29,815 nucleotides of DNA from Bacillota bacterium. GTDB lineage: Bacteria; Eremiobacterota; SpSt-956; JAKJGF01. The stretch spans positions 1 through 29,815 of the forward strand of contig JAKPQU010000622.1 in the NCBI GenBank assembly GCA_029555925.1, given 5' to 3'. The first letter of the stretch is position 1. The number at the start of each line of letters is the position of its first letter. The notes beneath the pieces are model-generated. The model ran no database searches and had not been told where the DNA came from. It saw only the letters and a list, made by a program, of their open reading frames with translations. This document shows positions 1 to 9,500 of this stretch, one piece after another. The position numbers and the translations under genes are program-made.

Positions 1-1
1 T

Positions 2-79
2 ATAGCAAAACGATATGACACTACAGAAAGTAACTTGCATCGTTGGATGAAAAAACATAAATTACACCGAGGTAAATAA
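2..79 (+). CDS. C-terminal tail of a helix-turn-helix protein (truncated by window edge)
   Basis: The frame beginning at base 2 is open to a TAA at 77-79 and encodes 25 residues, starting IAKRYDTTESNLHRW and ending in a basic tail. The pattern of small residue, Thr-Thr-Glu-Ser turn, Leu-x-Arg-Trp and Lys/His-rich end resembles the recognition helix of homeodomain-like or Fis-type HTH domains found at the C-terminus of transposase-associated proteins and activators. Only the end of the gene is inside the window, so neither the family nor the start can be judged. It is followed by decayed sequence rather than an obvious terminator. Confidence 0.45.
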   Translation: MAKRYDTTESNLHRWMKKHKLHRGK

Positions 80-104
80 AGGGGAAGTTATATACTTAAA
101 AATC

Positions 105-212
105 CTACCGGCCTTTTCGAGGGGTTGGGCAAAAATACCCAATAATAGATGCAATAGTAGGCATCATGCTTAAGGGCTGCCAGTTTGGCATTTCATCCTG
201 TTTCTTACTCAT
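105..212 (-). pseudogene. N-terminal remnant of a small conserved gene
   Basis: A - strand reading frame of 35 codons begins at 212 with ATG, preceded by an excellent Shine-Dalgarno site (AGGAGG, about 215-222). The product starts MSKKQDEMPNWQPLSMMPTI and stops soon after in a sequence unlike its start. I associate this opening (Met-Pro-Asn-Trp-Gln-Pro-Leu) with the start of a family of longer small hypothetical proteins found next to mobile genes; that is memory, not a search. A strong start site with an abrupt early stop suggests a truncated gene. It is divergent from the Rpn nuclease gene. Confidence 0.45.
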
Positions 213-351
213 CCTGAACCTCCTCTGCACATGTGTTATTATATGTAGTTTAACAGATACTGGCTTTCTCCTCTTTATAAGAGGTCAAATTTACATGATA
301 AAACAGGAACAATATCTTCTTTCCGGCAGTAAAATATGGTATTATATAACT

Positions 352-1314
352 ATGGAACATCATCTGTATGATAAGACATTGAAGGAATTATTCAGCAGGC
401 CTGAGATAGTAAGGGATTTCCTGCAGGGGTTTGTAGATTCTGACTTTATAAATGATATAGATTTCACCCGTATAGAGAAGAAGAATACCAGTTATATAGC
501 AAAGACCTTTAAGAATAAATACACAGACCTGGTTTTAAAGCTGAATATGACAGGCGGTAAATGTGCTTATCTCTATTTGGTCGTGGAGTTCCAATCGACG
601 GTAGACAAGCTGATGCCTTTGAGAATACTGAATTATATGTTATTACTCTATGAAGATCTGATAAAGCAGAAAGAGATTTCCATAGATGATTATTTACCGC
701 CGGTATTCCCTGTAGTTCTTTATACAGGCACACAAAATTATAATGCCCATACCAGGTTAGAAGATTTAATAGCTACGCCATATAAGAGACTGCAAAGGTA
801 TGTACCTAATTTTGAGCATTACCTGGTAACATTACAGTCAAAACCAAGGGAAGAGCTGAAGAGGATGACTGCCCTGGATAATCTGATTGCCGGTCTATTC
901 TATTTACTTACTGCCAGAACGAAAGGGGAACTTAAAGAGGCAGAACAGGTTGTAAGTGACAGGATAGATTATGCTTCTGAATTTGGTAGGTTCTATGTAA
1001 TATGGCTCAGAAAGTATTTAAAACATAAGGGTATAAAGATGAAAACCCATGTTAAAGAAGGAGGGAAAGTTATGCTTGAGACTCTGGTTGCAGATATAAG
1101 AGATGAAGGAAAAGCTGAAGGTAAAGTTGAGGGGCAATTTGAAGGTAAGCAGGAAGCCATCTTGACGTTACTCAGGAAGAAGTTTAAAGAACTTCCCCAG
1201 GCTATTGAAGATAAGATTAAGGATGTACACAGTGTAGAGAAGCTGGAGGAGATATTGCTGGCTACCCTGGATGTAACATCTATAGAAGAAGTGGAAAAGA
1301 TTATCAATCAATAG
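352..1314 (+). CDS. Rpn-family recombination-promoting nuclease (PD-(D/E)XK, transposase-like)
   Basis: The product is 320 aa if started at ATG 352 (MEHHLYDKTLKELF). The open frame extends upstream to 166, but those residues look non-coding and lie over the divergent remnant. The family pattern is clear: an N-terminal helix with KELFSRPE, then the nuclease core with Asp59 (KYTDL) and Glu79-x-Gln81 (VVEFQS), an R-x-LNYM segment, and a C-terminal tail of Gly-Lys/Glu-Gly repeats (EGKAEGKVEG, about residues 256-268) before a helical end. Rpn proteins are DNA endonucleases that promote RecA-independent recombination and were first annotated as transposases. No convincing ribosome site precedes 352. 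An extended -10-like TGGTATTAT sits at about 337-345, so the message could be nearly leaderless. The lipoprotein gene follows after 20 bases. Confidence 0.8.
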   Translation: MEHHLYDKTLKELFSRPEIVRDFLQGFVDSDFINDIDFTRIEKKNTSYIAKTFKNKYTDLVLKLNMTGGKCAYLYLVVEFQSTVDKLMPLRILNYMLLLYEDLIKQKEISIDDYLPPVFPVVLYTGTQNYNAHTRLEDLIATPYKRLQRYVPNFEHYLVTLQSKPREELKRMTALDNLIAGLFYLLTARTKGELKEAEQVVSDRIDYASEFGRFYVIWLRKYLKHKGIKMKTHVKEGGKVMLETLVADIRDEGKAEGKVEGQFEGKQEAILTLLRKKFKELPQAIEDKIKDVHSVEKLEEILLATLDVTSIEEVEKIINQ

Positions 1315-1334
1315 AGTTTTATATAAGGAGTTCT

Positions 1335-1787
1335 ATGAAACAACTATTTAATATTATATTCCTATTCCTGTTAATATTAGCGGTTACAGGATGTAATTCA
1401 GCATCGTCTTCTAATACACCGGTACCTGATACAAATACACATGTACCTGTTATAACACCATCTGAAGTCGGAACTCCAGAATGGATATTCGTTTCATCCA
1501 GTGGCGGAATGGATGGTCATGGTAATAAGAATGTCGGATATGATGGCATTACTATTAATACTGATAATATAGTGTATTACAAGGATGGAAAAGTAATAGA
1601 TACACAGAAGATTGTTTATAAGAGTGGAAAATCAATCAGAACCGGGAAGACGACAGATTTATTATATATCGGTGGAGAAGGTACTATGCCATACGACGTA
1701 GTAATCAACGGTGATAAGATGACAATGTATGAAAATGTCTATGATGGATATCAGCATGATTTTAAGAAAGCTACTTCTAAAGAGTAG
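1335..1787 (+). CDS. Small lipoprotein of unknown function
   Basis: The product is 150 aa. It begins MKQLFNIIFLFLLILAVTGC, a lysine-containing n-region, a hydrophobic stretch and a lipobox (AVTGC) with the lipidated Cys at residue 20, so it should be anchored to a membrane. A Ser/Thr/Pro-rich linker (about 21-45) leads to a short beta-rich domain (about 48-145) with repeated Asp/Gly/Tyr turns; no family is recognised. The start is well supported by AAGGAG at 1325-1330. The gap to the nuclease gene is 20 bases, so the two may share a transcript. Nothing in the sequence links the function to the nuclease; it may be cargo of a mobile region. Confidence 0.7.
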   Translation: MKQLFNIIFLFLLILAVTGCNSASSSNTPVPDTNTHVPVITPSEVGTPEWIFVSSSGGMDGHGNKNVGYDGITINTDNIVYYKDGKVIDTQKIVYKSGKSIRTGKTTDLLYIGGEGTMPYDVVINGDKMTMYENVYDGYQHDFKKATSKE

Positions 1788-2215
1788 TTTTATATCAAAA
1801 ATTGCCCCTCTCTCTATAACATAAATTCCACTTACAATTAACGCTCTCATGATAGAATGTCATTAAATGCTACTTAACGCCATTTATATTTAAGACAGAT
1901 AATACAGAAAAGATATATGCAGTCAGGGTTCTGTCGAGTATGACGGAAAAACCATGTCAGACAGAAAAAGTACACTTCTGATAGAATGTTCTGGAAATGG
2001 CTCTATGTAAGGGTTCATGTCGAAATAGTCTACTGAAATTATAAACTATTTAAACGCGCAAACTTTGCGTTACCTCCTTACATATAAAATCCGGTAAGTA
2101 GTTGAAAAATCCTATGATAACTCTGATAGAGCGTGTAAAAAAGACAGATTATTGCATATTACAGGATAACCGTATTTAATCATGGCTATCAAAGTTTTTA
2201 TTCCATCCATATAAT
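1788..2215. other. Intergenic stretch without a recognisable gene
   Basis: These 428 bases between the lipoprotein gene and the insertion sequence hold no credible reading frame. An 11-base direct repeat, TGATAGAATGT, occurs at 1850-1860 and 1979-1989. A weak imperfect hairpin lies at about 1930-1965 (CTGTC ... GACAG) and another near 2054-2072 (AACGC ... GCGTT). A Shine-Dalgarno-like AAGGAGGT reads on the - strand near 2073-2080, but no open frame follows it. Confidence 0.5.
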
Positions 2216-2232
2216 GGCATGGTTCAACCTTA
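2216..2232 (+). repeat. Left terminal inverted repeat of the IS
   Basis: The sequence GGCATGGTTCAACCTTA pairs with the right end at 3896-3912 with one mismatch, at position 12. The pairing stops sharply at both outer edges, which defines the element boundary. Confidence 0.75.
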
Positions 2233-2281
2233 AATAAAAACTCTGCTTTTGTGATATAAAAAAAGAGGAAAAAAAGAAAAA

Positions 2282-2320
2282 ATCCTTAAATTTTTTAAAA
2301 AATTCTAAAAAATTAAGGAT
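2282..2320 (+). promoter_or_regulatory. Hairpin sequestering the transposase ribosome site
   Basis: ATCCTTAA (2282-2289) pairs with TTAAGGAT (2313-2320), and the stem continues as T6 (2291-2296) with A6 (2307-2312) across a one-base bulge, about 14 bp in all. The right arm holds the only Shine-Dalgarno-like string (AAGGAT) before the ATG at 2331. Read-through transcripts from outside would therefore hide the start. Several IS elements are known to limit transposase translation this way; applying it here is inference. Confidence 0.5.
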
Positions 2321-2330
2321 AAAAAAAAAG

Positions 2331-3814
2331 ATGAGTAATTATACAATAAGCAAACGAGTTTCAGCAAATATACCCAGAAGTATAGAAATCGATGGCCAAA
2401 AAGGGAATTTAGATAACTTTATCGAGAAAAGCTGGTTAAAAAATTATAATTTAAAAGAAGAAAATAAGAAAAAATTAATCGAAAAAATAGTTATATGTCT
2501 CTCCCTTGTATGCCATAGTTCCTGTAGAGGAATAAAAGAATTTATGAAGATAGTATTTGATTATGACATAAGTATCGGAACTATAAGTAATATTCTTAAT
2601 CGTGCAGGGGAAAAAGCAAAAATATTCAATGAGAATCAGGATTTAAGTAAAATAAAGGAAGGGGCATTAGATGAGATATTCAGTAATAATATCCCCTCTC
2701 TTGTGGGAGTAGATTTAAGAAGTTCTTATATATTTCTGTTGGAAGAAGGATGTGGAAGAAGTGGAGATGATTGGGGATTAGCTTTATTAGAGAAGCAAGA
2801 GAAACAGGGGCTTGAGTTAATTTATGCAGTAATGGACCAGGCATTGGGGATGCACAAAGGTGTGAAAGAAGTATATAGAGACGCCATAATCCAGAGTGAT
2901 TTCTTCCATACAATAAGAGAAATATTTAAAGTTTTAAAGAGACTGGAAAATAAAGCTTATAAAGAAATAAAGAAATTCTACGAAATAGAAGATAGATTTC
3001 TTAAAGCCTTATTAAAAAAGCAGGGACAGAAATATGGTAGAAAATATAAATTGGTTCAGTCAGAAATGGAAGAAGCCATAAGTTTATATGATGATTTCTG
3101 GATTTTAACTCAGTGGTTTTATGAACTTATGGATATCTATTCAGAAAGTTATGAAAAGAGAGTATGGATATATGATTATGTTTTAGATGAGATAAAGAAA
3201 AGAAGTGAAAATAAACTTGATATAAGAGCTCTGGTAAAGTATTTGAAGAATAATAAAGAAAAACTTCTATCTTTTGCCAGAGTTCTGGATGAAAAACTGA
3301 TTAAATTCAAAGAGGATAACCACTATGACCTGAATATTGATGATATAAAAATACTTTATCGACAGCTTACTTTTGGTGAAGAACATTGCAAATACTGGAT
3401 TTTATACTTTTTTGCATAGATAATTACATAAAAAAATTCAATAATTATACCAGTAATGATAAGGTTTTTCGGTATATTTAAAAAAGGTAATTATCTTCAA
3501 AGATAAGTATAGAAGGCAAGTTATTATCAAAATTTGCGAAAGATTTAAAACCTATACAGACACAGGTAAAGGCCTTATTAGATAATACTTTTAGAGCCAG
3601 TAGTATAGTGGAAAATGTTAATAGCTTGATAAGACCTTATTTCTCTTTAAGAAAAACTATTGGAAGAAGTAACTTTCTCAATCTATTACAGTTTTACTTC
3701 AATACTAAAACCATAGAAAGATGTGATAAATTCCCTGATAGAGTTGGGAAAAGTCGTCTGCAAGTATTTACAGGTAAGAAACATCTTACCTGGTTACAGT
3801 TGCTTGGATATTAA
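2331..3814 (+). pseudogene. IS transposase, inactivated by one frameshift and two stop codons
   Basis: The first open part (2331-3419, 362 codons) contains a DDE-transposase-like core: LVGVDLRSSYIFLLE, then a second acidic segment in AVMDQALGMHKG, then QSDFFHT. It ends in a TAG at 3417-3419. Coding similarity resumes in the -1 frame from 3419, where DNYIKKFNNYTSN leads through two in-frame TAA codons (3479-3481, 3488-3490) into a clear C-terminal domain (3491-3814): RASSIVENVNSLIRPYFSLR, then FLNLLQFYFNT and WLQLLGY at the end. This domain matches DUF6399-type transposase tails. The frameshift lies at or just after a T6 run (3408-3413). The damage totals one indel plus two nonsense changes, so the gene should be dead unless it is complemented in trans. 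Confidence 0.8.
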
Positions 3815-3895
3815 TTTTTAGCGTTAATCTGAATTTTTGTTTCTTTTTTGATAGATAGCTTATGTACTTTTTGAGGATTTATCTGTTAAAATTTA

Positions 3896-3912
3896 TAAGG
3901 GTGAACCATGCC
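3896..3912 (-). repeat. Right terminal inverted repeat of the IS
   Basis: The reverse complement reads GGCATGGTTCACCCTTA and matches the left end at 2216-2232 with one mismatch. It lies 81 bases beyond the transposase stop, a usual position for an IS end. Confidence 0.75.
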
Positions 3913-4065
3913 TTCTTTACATTTTTCATTACTTTTTCTCCTGTATTCAGTTTTTGTTTACAGGATTAATTCTATGCAAAATTGAATATTCTTTTATATT
4001 ATTGATTTTCTTATGTCTTTATTTTTGCAAGAGAGTATAGAAAGGCTTTTGATACCTGATAAATA

Positions 4066-4094
4066 TTGCTTTAATTTACCTTTTTGATTATAAT
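4066..4094 (+). promoter_or_regulatory. Sigma70-type promoter of the NuoE/NuoF/NuoG-like operon
   Basis: TTGCTT (4066-4071) is followed by exactly 17 bases and a perfect TATAAT (4089-4094). Transcription would begin near 4101, about 40 bases before the TTG start at 4141, and the leader carries a strong Shine-Dalgarno site CAGGAGGTG (4126-4133). The stretch 3913-4065 between the IS end and this promoter shows nothing else. Confidence 0.7.
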
Positions 4095-4140
4095 ATTATT
4101 TACTTGAAGCACAGAAATTATTTTTCAGGAGGTGTGAATA

Positions 4141-4614
4141 TTGGAGGCAAAAGAAAAAAATCCGGCATTTAATGTAGCTTTATGGGAATACGGTGGAGAG
4201 AGCGGAACTCTCATACCACTTCTTCAATCAGCCCAGGATACATACGGGTATATACCTGAAACTGCCATTAATTACATAAGTAAAATAACAGGTATTCCTC
4301 CGGCAGACATATATGGAGTAGTAACCTTTTATGCACAGTTTCGTCTTAAGCCTATCGGAAAATATGTGATTAAAATATGTAACGGTACAGCGTGTCATGT
4401 AAACAATGCAAAGAAAATAAATGAAGCCATAGAGGAAGAACTCGGTATAAAATATGATGAAACAACAGAAGACGGACTCTTTACGTATCAATCTGTGGCC
4501 TGTCTCGGTTGCTGTTCCCTTTCACCTGTTATAATGATCAACAATGAAACCTACGGGAGATTGACTCCAGGGAAAGTGAAGAAGATATTGAAAGATTATA
4601 TGAATGCAAAATAG
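4141..4614 (+). CDS. NuoE/HydC-like [2Fe-2S] subunit of an NAD-linked flavoprotein complex
   Basis: The product is 157 aa, normal length for the NuoE/HydC/HndA family, and starts at TTG 4141 behind CAGGAGGTG. An N-terminal helical bundle (about 1-70, including GIPPADIYGVVTFYAQF) precedes a thioredoxin-fold ferredoxin domain. The four [2Fe-2S] ligands are Cys80 and Cys85 (CNGTAC) and Cys121 and Cys125 (CLGCC). In such complexes this cytoplasmic subunit sits beside the FMN subunit and passes or stores electrons from NADH. It is the first gene of a three-gene operon; the next start is 23 bases on. In the Stn and Hyd enzymes the equivalent subunit is the C subunit. Which complex it serves is inferred from its neighbours. 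Confidence 0.88.
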   Translation: MEAKEKNPAFNVALWEYGGESGTLIPLLQSAQDTYGYIPETAINYISKITGIPPADIYGVVTFYAQFRLKPIGKYVIKICNGTACHVNNAKKINEAIEEELGIKYDETTEDGLFTYQSVACLGCCSLSPVIMINNETYGRLTPGKVKKILKDYMNAK

Positions 4615-4637
4615 AAAAAAGGCGAGGTTTTAAATTT

Positions 4638-6404
4638 ATGAAAAAAATCACAGTAGGTATGGGAACCTGCGGTATATCCGCAGGTGGTGAAAAGGTTTAC
4701 GGTGCGTTAAAAGATGAAATAAAAAAACATAATCTGGATGCAGAACTTTCTGAAACAGGATGTATCGGTATGTGCTACAGAGAAGTACTTGTAGAATTAA
4801 CTGACGGGAACGGTTTCCGTTATATCTACGGGGAAGTTACGCCTGATAAGATAAATAAAATAATAGAAGAACATATAATAAGAGACAATCCTGTTAATGA
4901 ATGGCTTGTAAAAGGGCCTGTAGCACTTCCGGACGATTCATTTTTTCAAAAGCAGAAAAGAATAGTGCTCAGGAACTGCGGCCTTATAAATCCGAATTCC
5001 ATAGAAGAGTATATGGCATGTAACGGTTATAAAGCGATAGAAAAAGTGATAAGAGAATATACTCCAGAAGAAGTTATAAATATAGTCGAAAAATCAGGAT
5101 TAAGAGGCAGGGGAGGCGGGGGATTCCTCACAGGCCTGAAGTGGAAATTCTGCCGCCAGGCACAGGGAGAAAAAAAATATGTCATATGTAATGCAGACGA
5201 AGGAGATCCCGGAGCATTCATGGACAGAAGCGTCCTTGAAAGTGATCCTCATTCTGTAATTGAAGGAATGATAATCTGTGCCTGTGCCATAGGCTCGGAT
5301 GAAGCCTATATATATGTCCGTGCAGAATATCCGAAAGCAATAGAAAGACTTAAAAAAGCAATAAAACAGGCTGAAGAAAAAGGTTTCCTCGGAAAACATA
5401 TCTTCGGTTCAAATATGAATTTTAAGATAAAAATAAAAGAAGGTGCCGGAGCATTTGTCTGCGGAGAAGAGACGGCCCTTATTGCATCCATTGAAGGAAG
5501 ACGGGGCACACCGAGATTCAGGCCGCCTTTCCCTGCCAATAAAGGTCTCTGGGGAAAGCCTACAAATATAAATAATGTAGAAACCTTTGCCAATATACCA
5601 TGGATTATATTAAACGGTGCAGATGCCTTTGCTTCTATGGGGACAGATAACAGTAAAGGTTCCAAGGTTTTTGCCCTGGCAGGAAAGATTGCCAGAGGAG
5701 GACTTGTAGAAGTTCCCATGGGCATAACCATAAAGGAAATAGTCCATGAAATAGGGGGAGGCATCAAGGAAAATAAAAAATTTAAAGCCGTTCAGATGGG
5801 TGGTCCTTCAGGAGGCTGTATACCTGCCTCCATGGAAGACCTTCAAATTGATTACCAGCAGATAAATAAAACAGGAGCAATTATGGGATCGGGCGGGCTT
5901 GTGGTAATGGATGAAACGACATGTATGGTTGATGTGGCAAGATTTTTCCTCAATTTCACACAGAACGAATCATGCGGCAAATGCACCTTCTGTCGCATAG
6001 GAACAAAAAGAATGCTAGAAATTCTGGAAAGGATAACAGAGGGAAAAGGTAAAGACGGAGATATAGAAACACTCCTGGATCTGGGACGGAAAATAAAAGA
6101 CAATACCCTCTGCGGCCTCGGACAGACTGCTCCCAATCCTGTACTTACAACAATTAAATATTTCAGAGAAGAATATGAAGCACATATAAAAGATAAAAAA
6201 TGTCCTGCAGCCAGTTGTTCTGCCCTCCTGAAATTTACTATTATGCCTGAAAAATGCACGGGCTGCACAGCCTGTTCCAGAGTCTGTCCGGTAAATGCAA
6301 TTACAGGAGAAAAGAAGAAAGCTCATATGATTGACGGGAATAAGTGCATTAAATGCGGAAAATGTTTCGATACATGTAAGTTTGATGCAGTTCTTAAACA
6401 ATGA
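4638..6404 (+). CDS. NuoF/HydB-like FMN- and NAD(H)-binding subunit with extra Fe-S domains
   Basis: The product is 588 aa with the layout of HydB/HndC/StnB. An N-terminal thioredoxin-like ferredoxin domain (about 1-80) keeps Cys11, Cys42 and Cys46 but lacks a fourth obvious ligand. The NuoF core follows, with the FMN loop GRGGGGFLTGLKW (157-169), NADEGDPGAF (185-194) and GAGAFVCGEETALI, then an SLBB-like region. Next is the [4Fe-4S] set Cys446, Cys449, Cys452, Cys492. A CPAASC motif (522-527) leads into a C-terminal two-cluster ferredoxin (Cys540/543/546/550 and Cys570/573/576/580). This subunit oxidises or reduces NAD(H) and, in electron-bifurcating relatives, is proposed to hold the bifurcating flavin. 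The ribosome site (AGGCGAGG) is modest. It is the middle gene of the operon. Confidence 0.88.
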   Translation: MKKITVGMGTCGISAGGEKVYGALKDEIKKHNLDAELSETGCIGMCYREVLVELTDGNGFRYIYGEVTPDKINKIIEEHIIRDNPVNEWLVKGPVALPDDSFFQKQKRIVLRNCGLINPNSIEEYMACNGYKAIEKVIREYTPEEVINIVEKSGLRGRGGGGFLTGLKWKFCRQAQGEKKYVICNADEGDPGAFMDRSVLESDPHSVIEGMIICACAIGSDEAYIYVRAEYPKAIERLKKAIKQAEEKGFLGKHIFGSNMNFKIKIKEGAGAFVCGEETALIASIEGRRGTPRFRPPFPANKGLWGKPTNINNVETFANIPWIILNGADAFASMGTDNSKGSKVFALAGKIARGGLVEVPMGITIKEIVHEIGGGIKENKKFKAVQMGGPSGGCIPASMEDLQIDYQQINKTGAIMGSGGLVVMDETTCMVDVARFFLNFTQNESCGKCTFCRIGTKRMLEILERITEGKGKDGDIETLLDLGRKIKDNTLCGLGQTAPNPVLTTIKYFREEYEAHIKDKKCPAASCSALLKFTIMPEKCTGCTACSRVCPVNAITGEKKKAHMIDGNKCIKCGKCFDTCKFDAVLKQ

Positions 6405-6484
6405 TATATTCAGACAGTCTTTAAGATTTATATCTAAGCTTTTAATAATAATATATTCAGACAGTCTTTAAGATTTATATCTAA
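6404..6484 (+). repeat. Tandem duplication in the spacer between the NuoF-like and fusion genes
   Basis: A 34-base segment (6404-6437, beginning ATATATTCAGACAGTC) recurs without change at 6451-6484, a period of 47. The first copy begins on the last base of the TGA stop of the upstream gene. The duplication lengthens the gap to 111 bases, the largest in the operon. The downstream start at 6516 has its own GGAGG site (6503-6507). The identity of the copies implies a recent event. Confidence 0.8.
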
Positions 6485-6515
6485 ACTCTTAAAATAGATT
6501 TCGGAGGTTCTCATA

Positions 6516-9500
6516 ATGAACACAGTAAAAATTACTATAAACGGTCAGGAAATAATTACGGAAAATAACAAAACTATTCTGGAAGTTGTAAGGGAACATA
6601 ATATTGATGATATACCGCATTTATGTTATGACCCCAAACTTCCTCCATATGGTTCATGTTACCTCTGTGTCGTAGAGATAGAAGGACTGAACAAACTTGT
6701 TCCGTCATGCTGTAATCCCGTAAGTAACGGAATGGTTATACATACAGATAATGAGAGAATAAGGGATTCGAGAAAAATGGCGCTGGAATTTCTTCTATCC
6801 AATCATTATGCCGATTGTATCGGGCCATGTAAAGAAACCTGTCCTGCAGGTGTTGATATACAGGGTTATATAGGGCTTATGTCTATGGGAAAATACAGAG
6901 AAGCAGTAAGACTCATCAAAAAAAACAATCCTTTACCTCTCGTGTGCGGCCGTGTATGTGTCAGAGAATGTGAAGTATCATGCAGACGAAATAAAGTCGA
7001 TGAACCGCTGGGCATTGATTATCTTAAAAGATATGCTTCCGATATAGATATGGAAGACCCCTGGACCCCTGAAGTGCCTGAAAAGAACGGTAAAAAAGTT
7101 GCCGTAGTAGGAGGAGGACCTTCAGGGCTGACCTGTGCCTATTATCTAATTCTAAAAGGCTATGATGTAACAATATTTGAAAAGCATGAGAGACTTGGCG
7201 GTATGTTACTGTGGGGTATTCCTGAATACAGACTTCCGAAAGAAGTACTTGCGAGAGAAATTAAATGGATTACGGATTTAGGGGTAAAAGTAAAAACGGG
7301 AACTTCTATAGGTAAGGATTTTACGATAGACAGTCTCTTTAAAGACGGTTTTAATTCGATATATCTTGCCCTGGGAGCACAGGGTGCCAATAAAATGAGA
7401 GTCCCTGAAGAGGATAGTACAAAAGAAGTAATTTCAGGTATAGATTTTCTATATAATTCTCAATTCCCCGGCAGAGTTTCCATTTTCGGCACAGTAGTAG
7501 TGGTAGGAGGTGGAAACACTGCCATTGATGCGGCAAGAACAGCTCTGAGATATGGTGCAAAAAAAGTTATCATACTTTACAGAAGAACCAGACAGGAAAT
7601 GCCTGCCAATAATATGGAAATAGAAGCAGCCATCCATGAAGGAATAGAAATAATATTCCTCTCTGCTCCCGTAAAACTTGTAAAAGAAGAGGGGATACTT
7701 AAAGGGATTGAATGTATAAAAATGGGCCTCGGTGAACCTGATTCAAGCGGAAGACGGAGACCTGTTCCTGTGAGCGGTTCTGAATATGTTCTCGACTGTG
7801 ATTTTGTAATATCTGCCATAGGACAGCAGGTGGAACTTGACGGTCTTGAAAAAGATGAGAGACTGAACATTACAAAATGGAATACTATATCTACCGACAT
7901 GAACAGTTTCGAAACATCAATACCGGGCGTATTTGCCGGAGGCGATGTGGCCACAGGGCCTGCTGTGGCGATTGATGCCATAGCACATGGGCACATGGCG
8001 GCAGAATCGATAGATGAATTTTTAAAAACCGGCAAAGTTACACCTGTGAAAAAGGAATTTTTTAGCTCTAAAGATGTATTTGGCGAAATCTCAGAAAGTG
8101 AATTTACAGATTATGAAAAAATTAAAAGAGAAATTATGCCTGAATTGCCCCCGGAGAAAAGGATTAAAACCTTTGAAGAAGTTGAGCTGGGTTACAGTCC
8201 GGAACAGGCAGAACATGAAGCGTCCAGATGTCTGACATGCGGCTGTTCTGCTCTTTTTGACTGCAAACTGAAACAATATGCCACAGAATACAATATAGAC
8301 ATATCAAAATTTATAGGAGAAGTAAGAAAATATAAAGTAGATGGCCGTCATCCATTTATAACCCTTGACCCGAATAAATGTATTTCCTGCGGACGATGTG
8401 TAAGGACCTGTGCCCAGATCCTTAATGTGTCCGCTCTGGGCTTTGTATACAGAGGGTTTAAATCCGTAGTAAAACCTGCCATGGAGAAAGAACTCCTTGA
8501 AACAGGATGCATAAACTGCGGTAACTGTATATCTGCCTGTCCAACAGGAGCAATTACGGAAAAAAGTGTACTCAAAAAACCAGGCCCATGGGTAACAGAA
8601 AAAGTACCGTCCATATGCAGCTTTTGTTCCTCCGGATGTAATCTGACCTTTAATGCAGTCACAGAGGATATTTTTTCTGTAGAAAACGGAGAAGATACTA
8701 CACATAACAGAGGTTACCTCTGTGCGAGAGGTAGATTTGGCTATCGTTATCTCCTTGATAAAGGAAGACTCTTGAAACCGATGGTCAGACATAATGGAAC
8801 CCTGTCAGAATCGAGCTGGGATGAAGCTCTGGATATAACGGCAGGGAAGATAAAACATATAATCCATACATATGGCCCTGAAGCAGTAGCTATATTCGGT
8901 TCTCCTAAAATGTCCAATGAAGAACTATATTTACTGCAGAAATTTGCAAGAGCGGGCCTTAAAACAAATAATGTTCATACCTTTACCGGTATGTTAAATG
9001 GTATTGAACAGGACAGTCTTGATTATTCTTTCGGTATCACGGCTTCTACTGCCACCACTGATGTACTTGAAACATCTGATGTTATAGTTGTTATAAATTC
9101 AGATCTGACAGAAGAAAATCTGATAATGGAATTGAAAATAAAAGAGGCAGTAAAAAAAGGAGTAAAACTTGTTGTTATAAATTCCGGTGACATACATTTA
9201 ACAAAATATTCAAATCTCTGGCTCGATTCCAGAAGGGGAACAAATACTGTACTGTTGAACGGTATTATGAATGAGTTAATTGAAAAAAGTAATATAGATA
9301 AAGATTTCATAAAAAGAGAAAATTTTGAAATCTTTAAGCAGTCTATAAATCAGTTCAATCTTGATTATATGTCACGCATAACGGGAGTTGATAAAAATAA
9401 ACTCCTTGCATTCTGCGAGCTTATGAGGAGCAAAAATGTTACGGTAATTTATAATATTGACAGTCATAAAGAAAAAGCCAGGGGAGATCTTAAAGCTATC

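Larger units (their letters stand above)
2216..3912 (+). mobile_element. Complete but inactive insertion sequence with terminal inverted repeats
   Basis: The two ends carry a near-perfect inverted repeat. The left end GGCATGGTTCAACCTTA (2216-2232) matches the reverse complement of 3896-3912 (GGCATGGTTCACCCTTA) at 16 of 17 positions. Between them lies one transposase gene, now broken. The 1697-bp length and single gene fit a simple IS. I see no matching target-site duplication (flanks CATATAAT and TTCTTTAC), which fits an old, decayed insertion. The C-terminal half of the transposase resembles DUF6399-type transposases, but I cannot name the IS family. Confidence 0.75.

Noticed and set aside
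3408..3490. Programmed -1 frameshift in the IS transposase
   Set aside because: A T6 run is present and the -1 frame does continue the protein, but two TAA codons soon follow in that frame and the slippery heptamer is imperfect, so decay is the simpler reading.
5027..5767. Long - strand frames opposite the NuoF-like gene
   Set aside because: They lie entirely over a well-supported gene on the other strand, show no family motifs or start sites, and are composition shadows.
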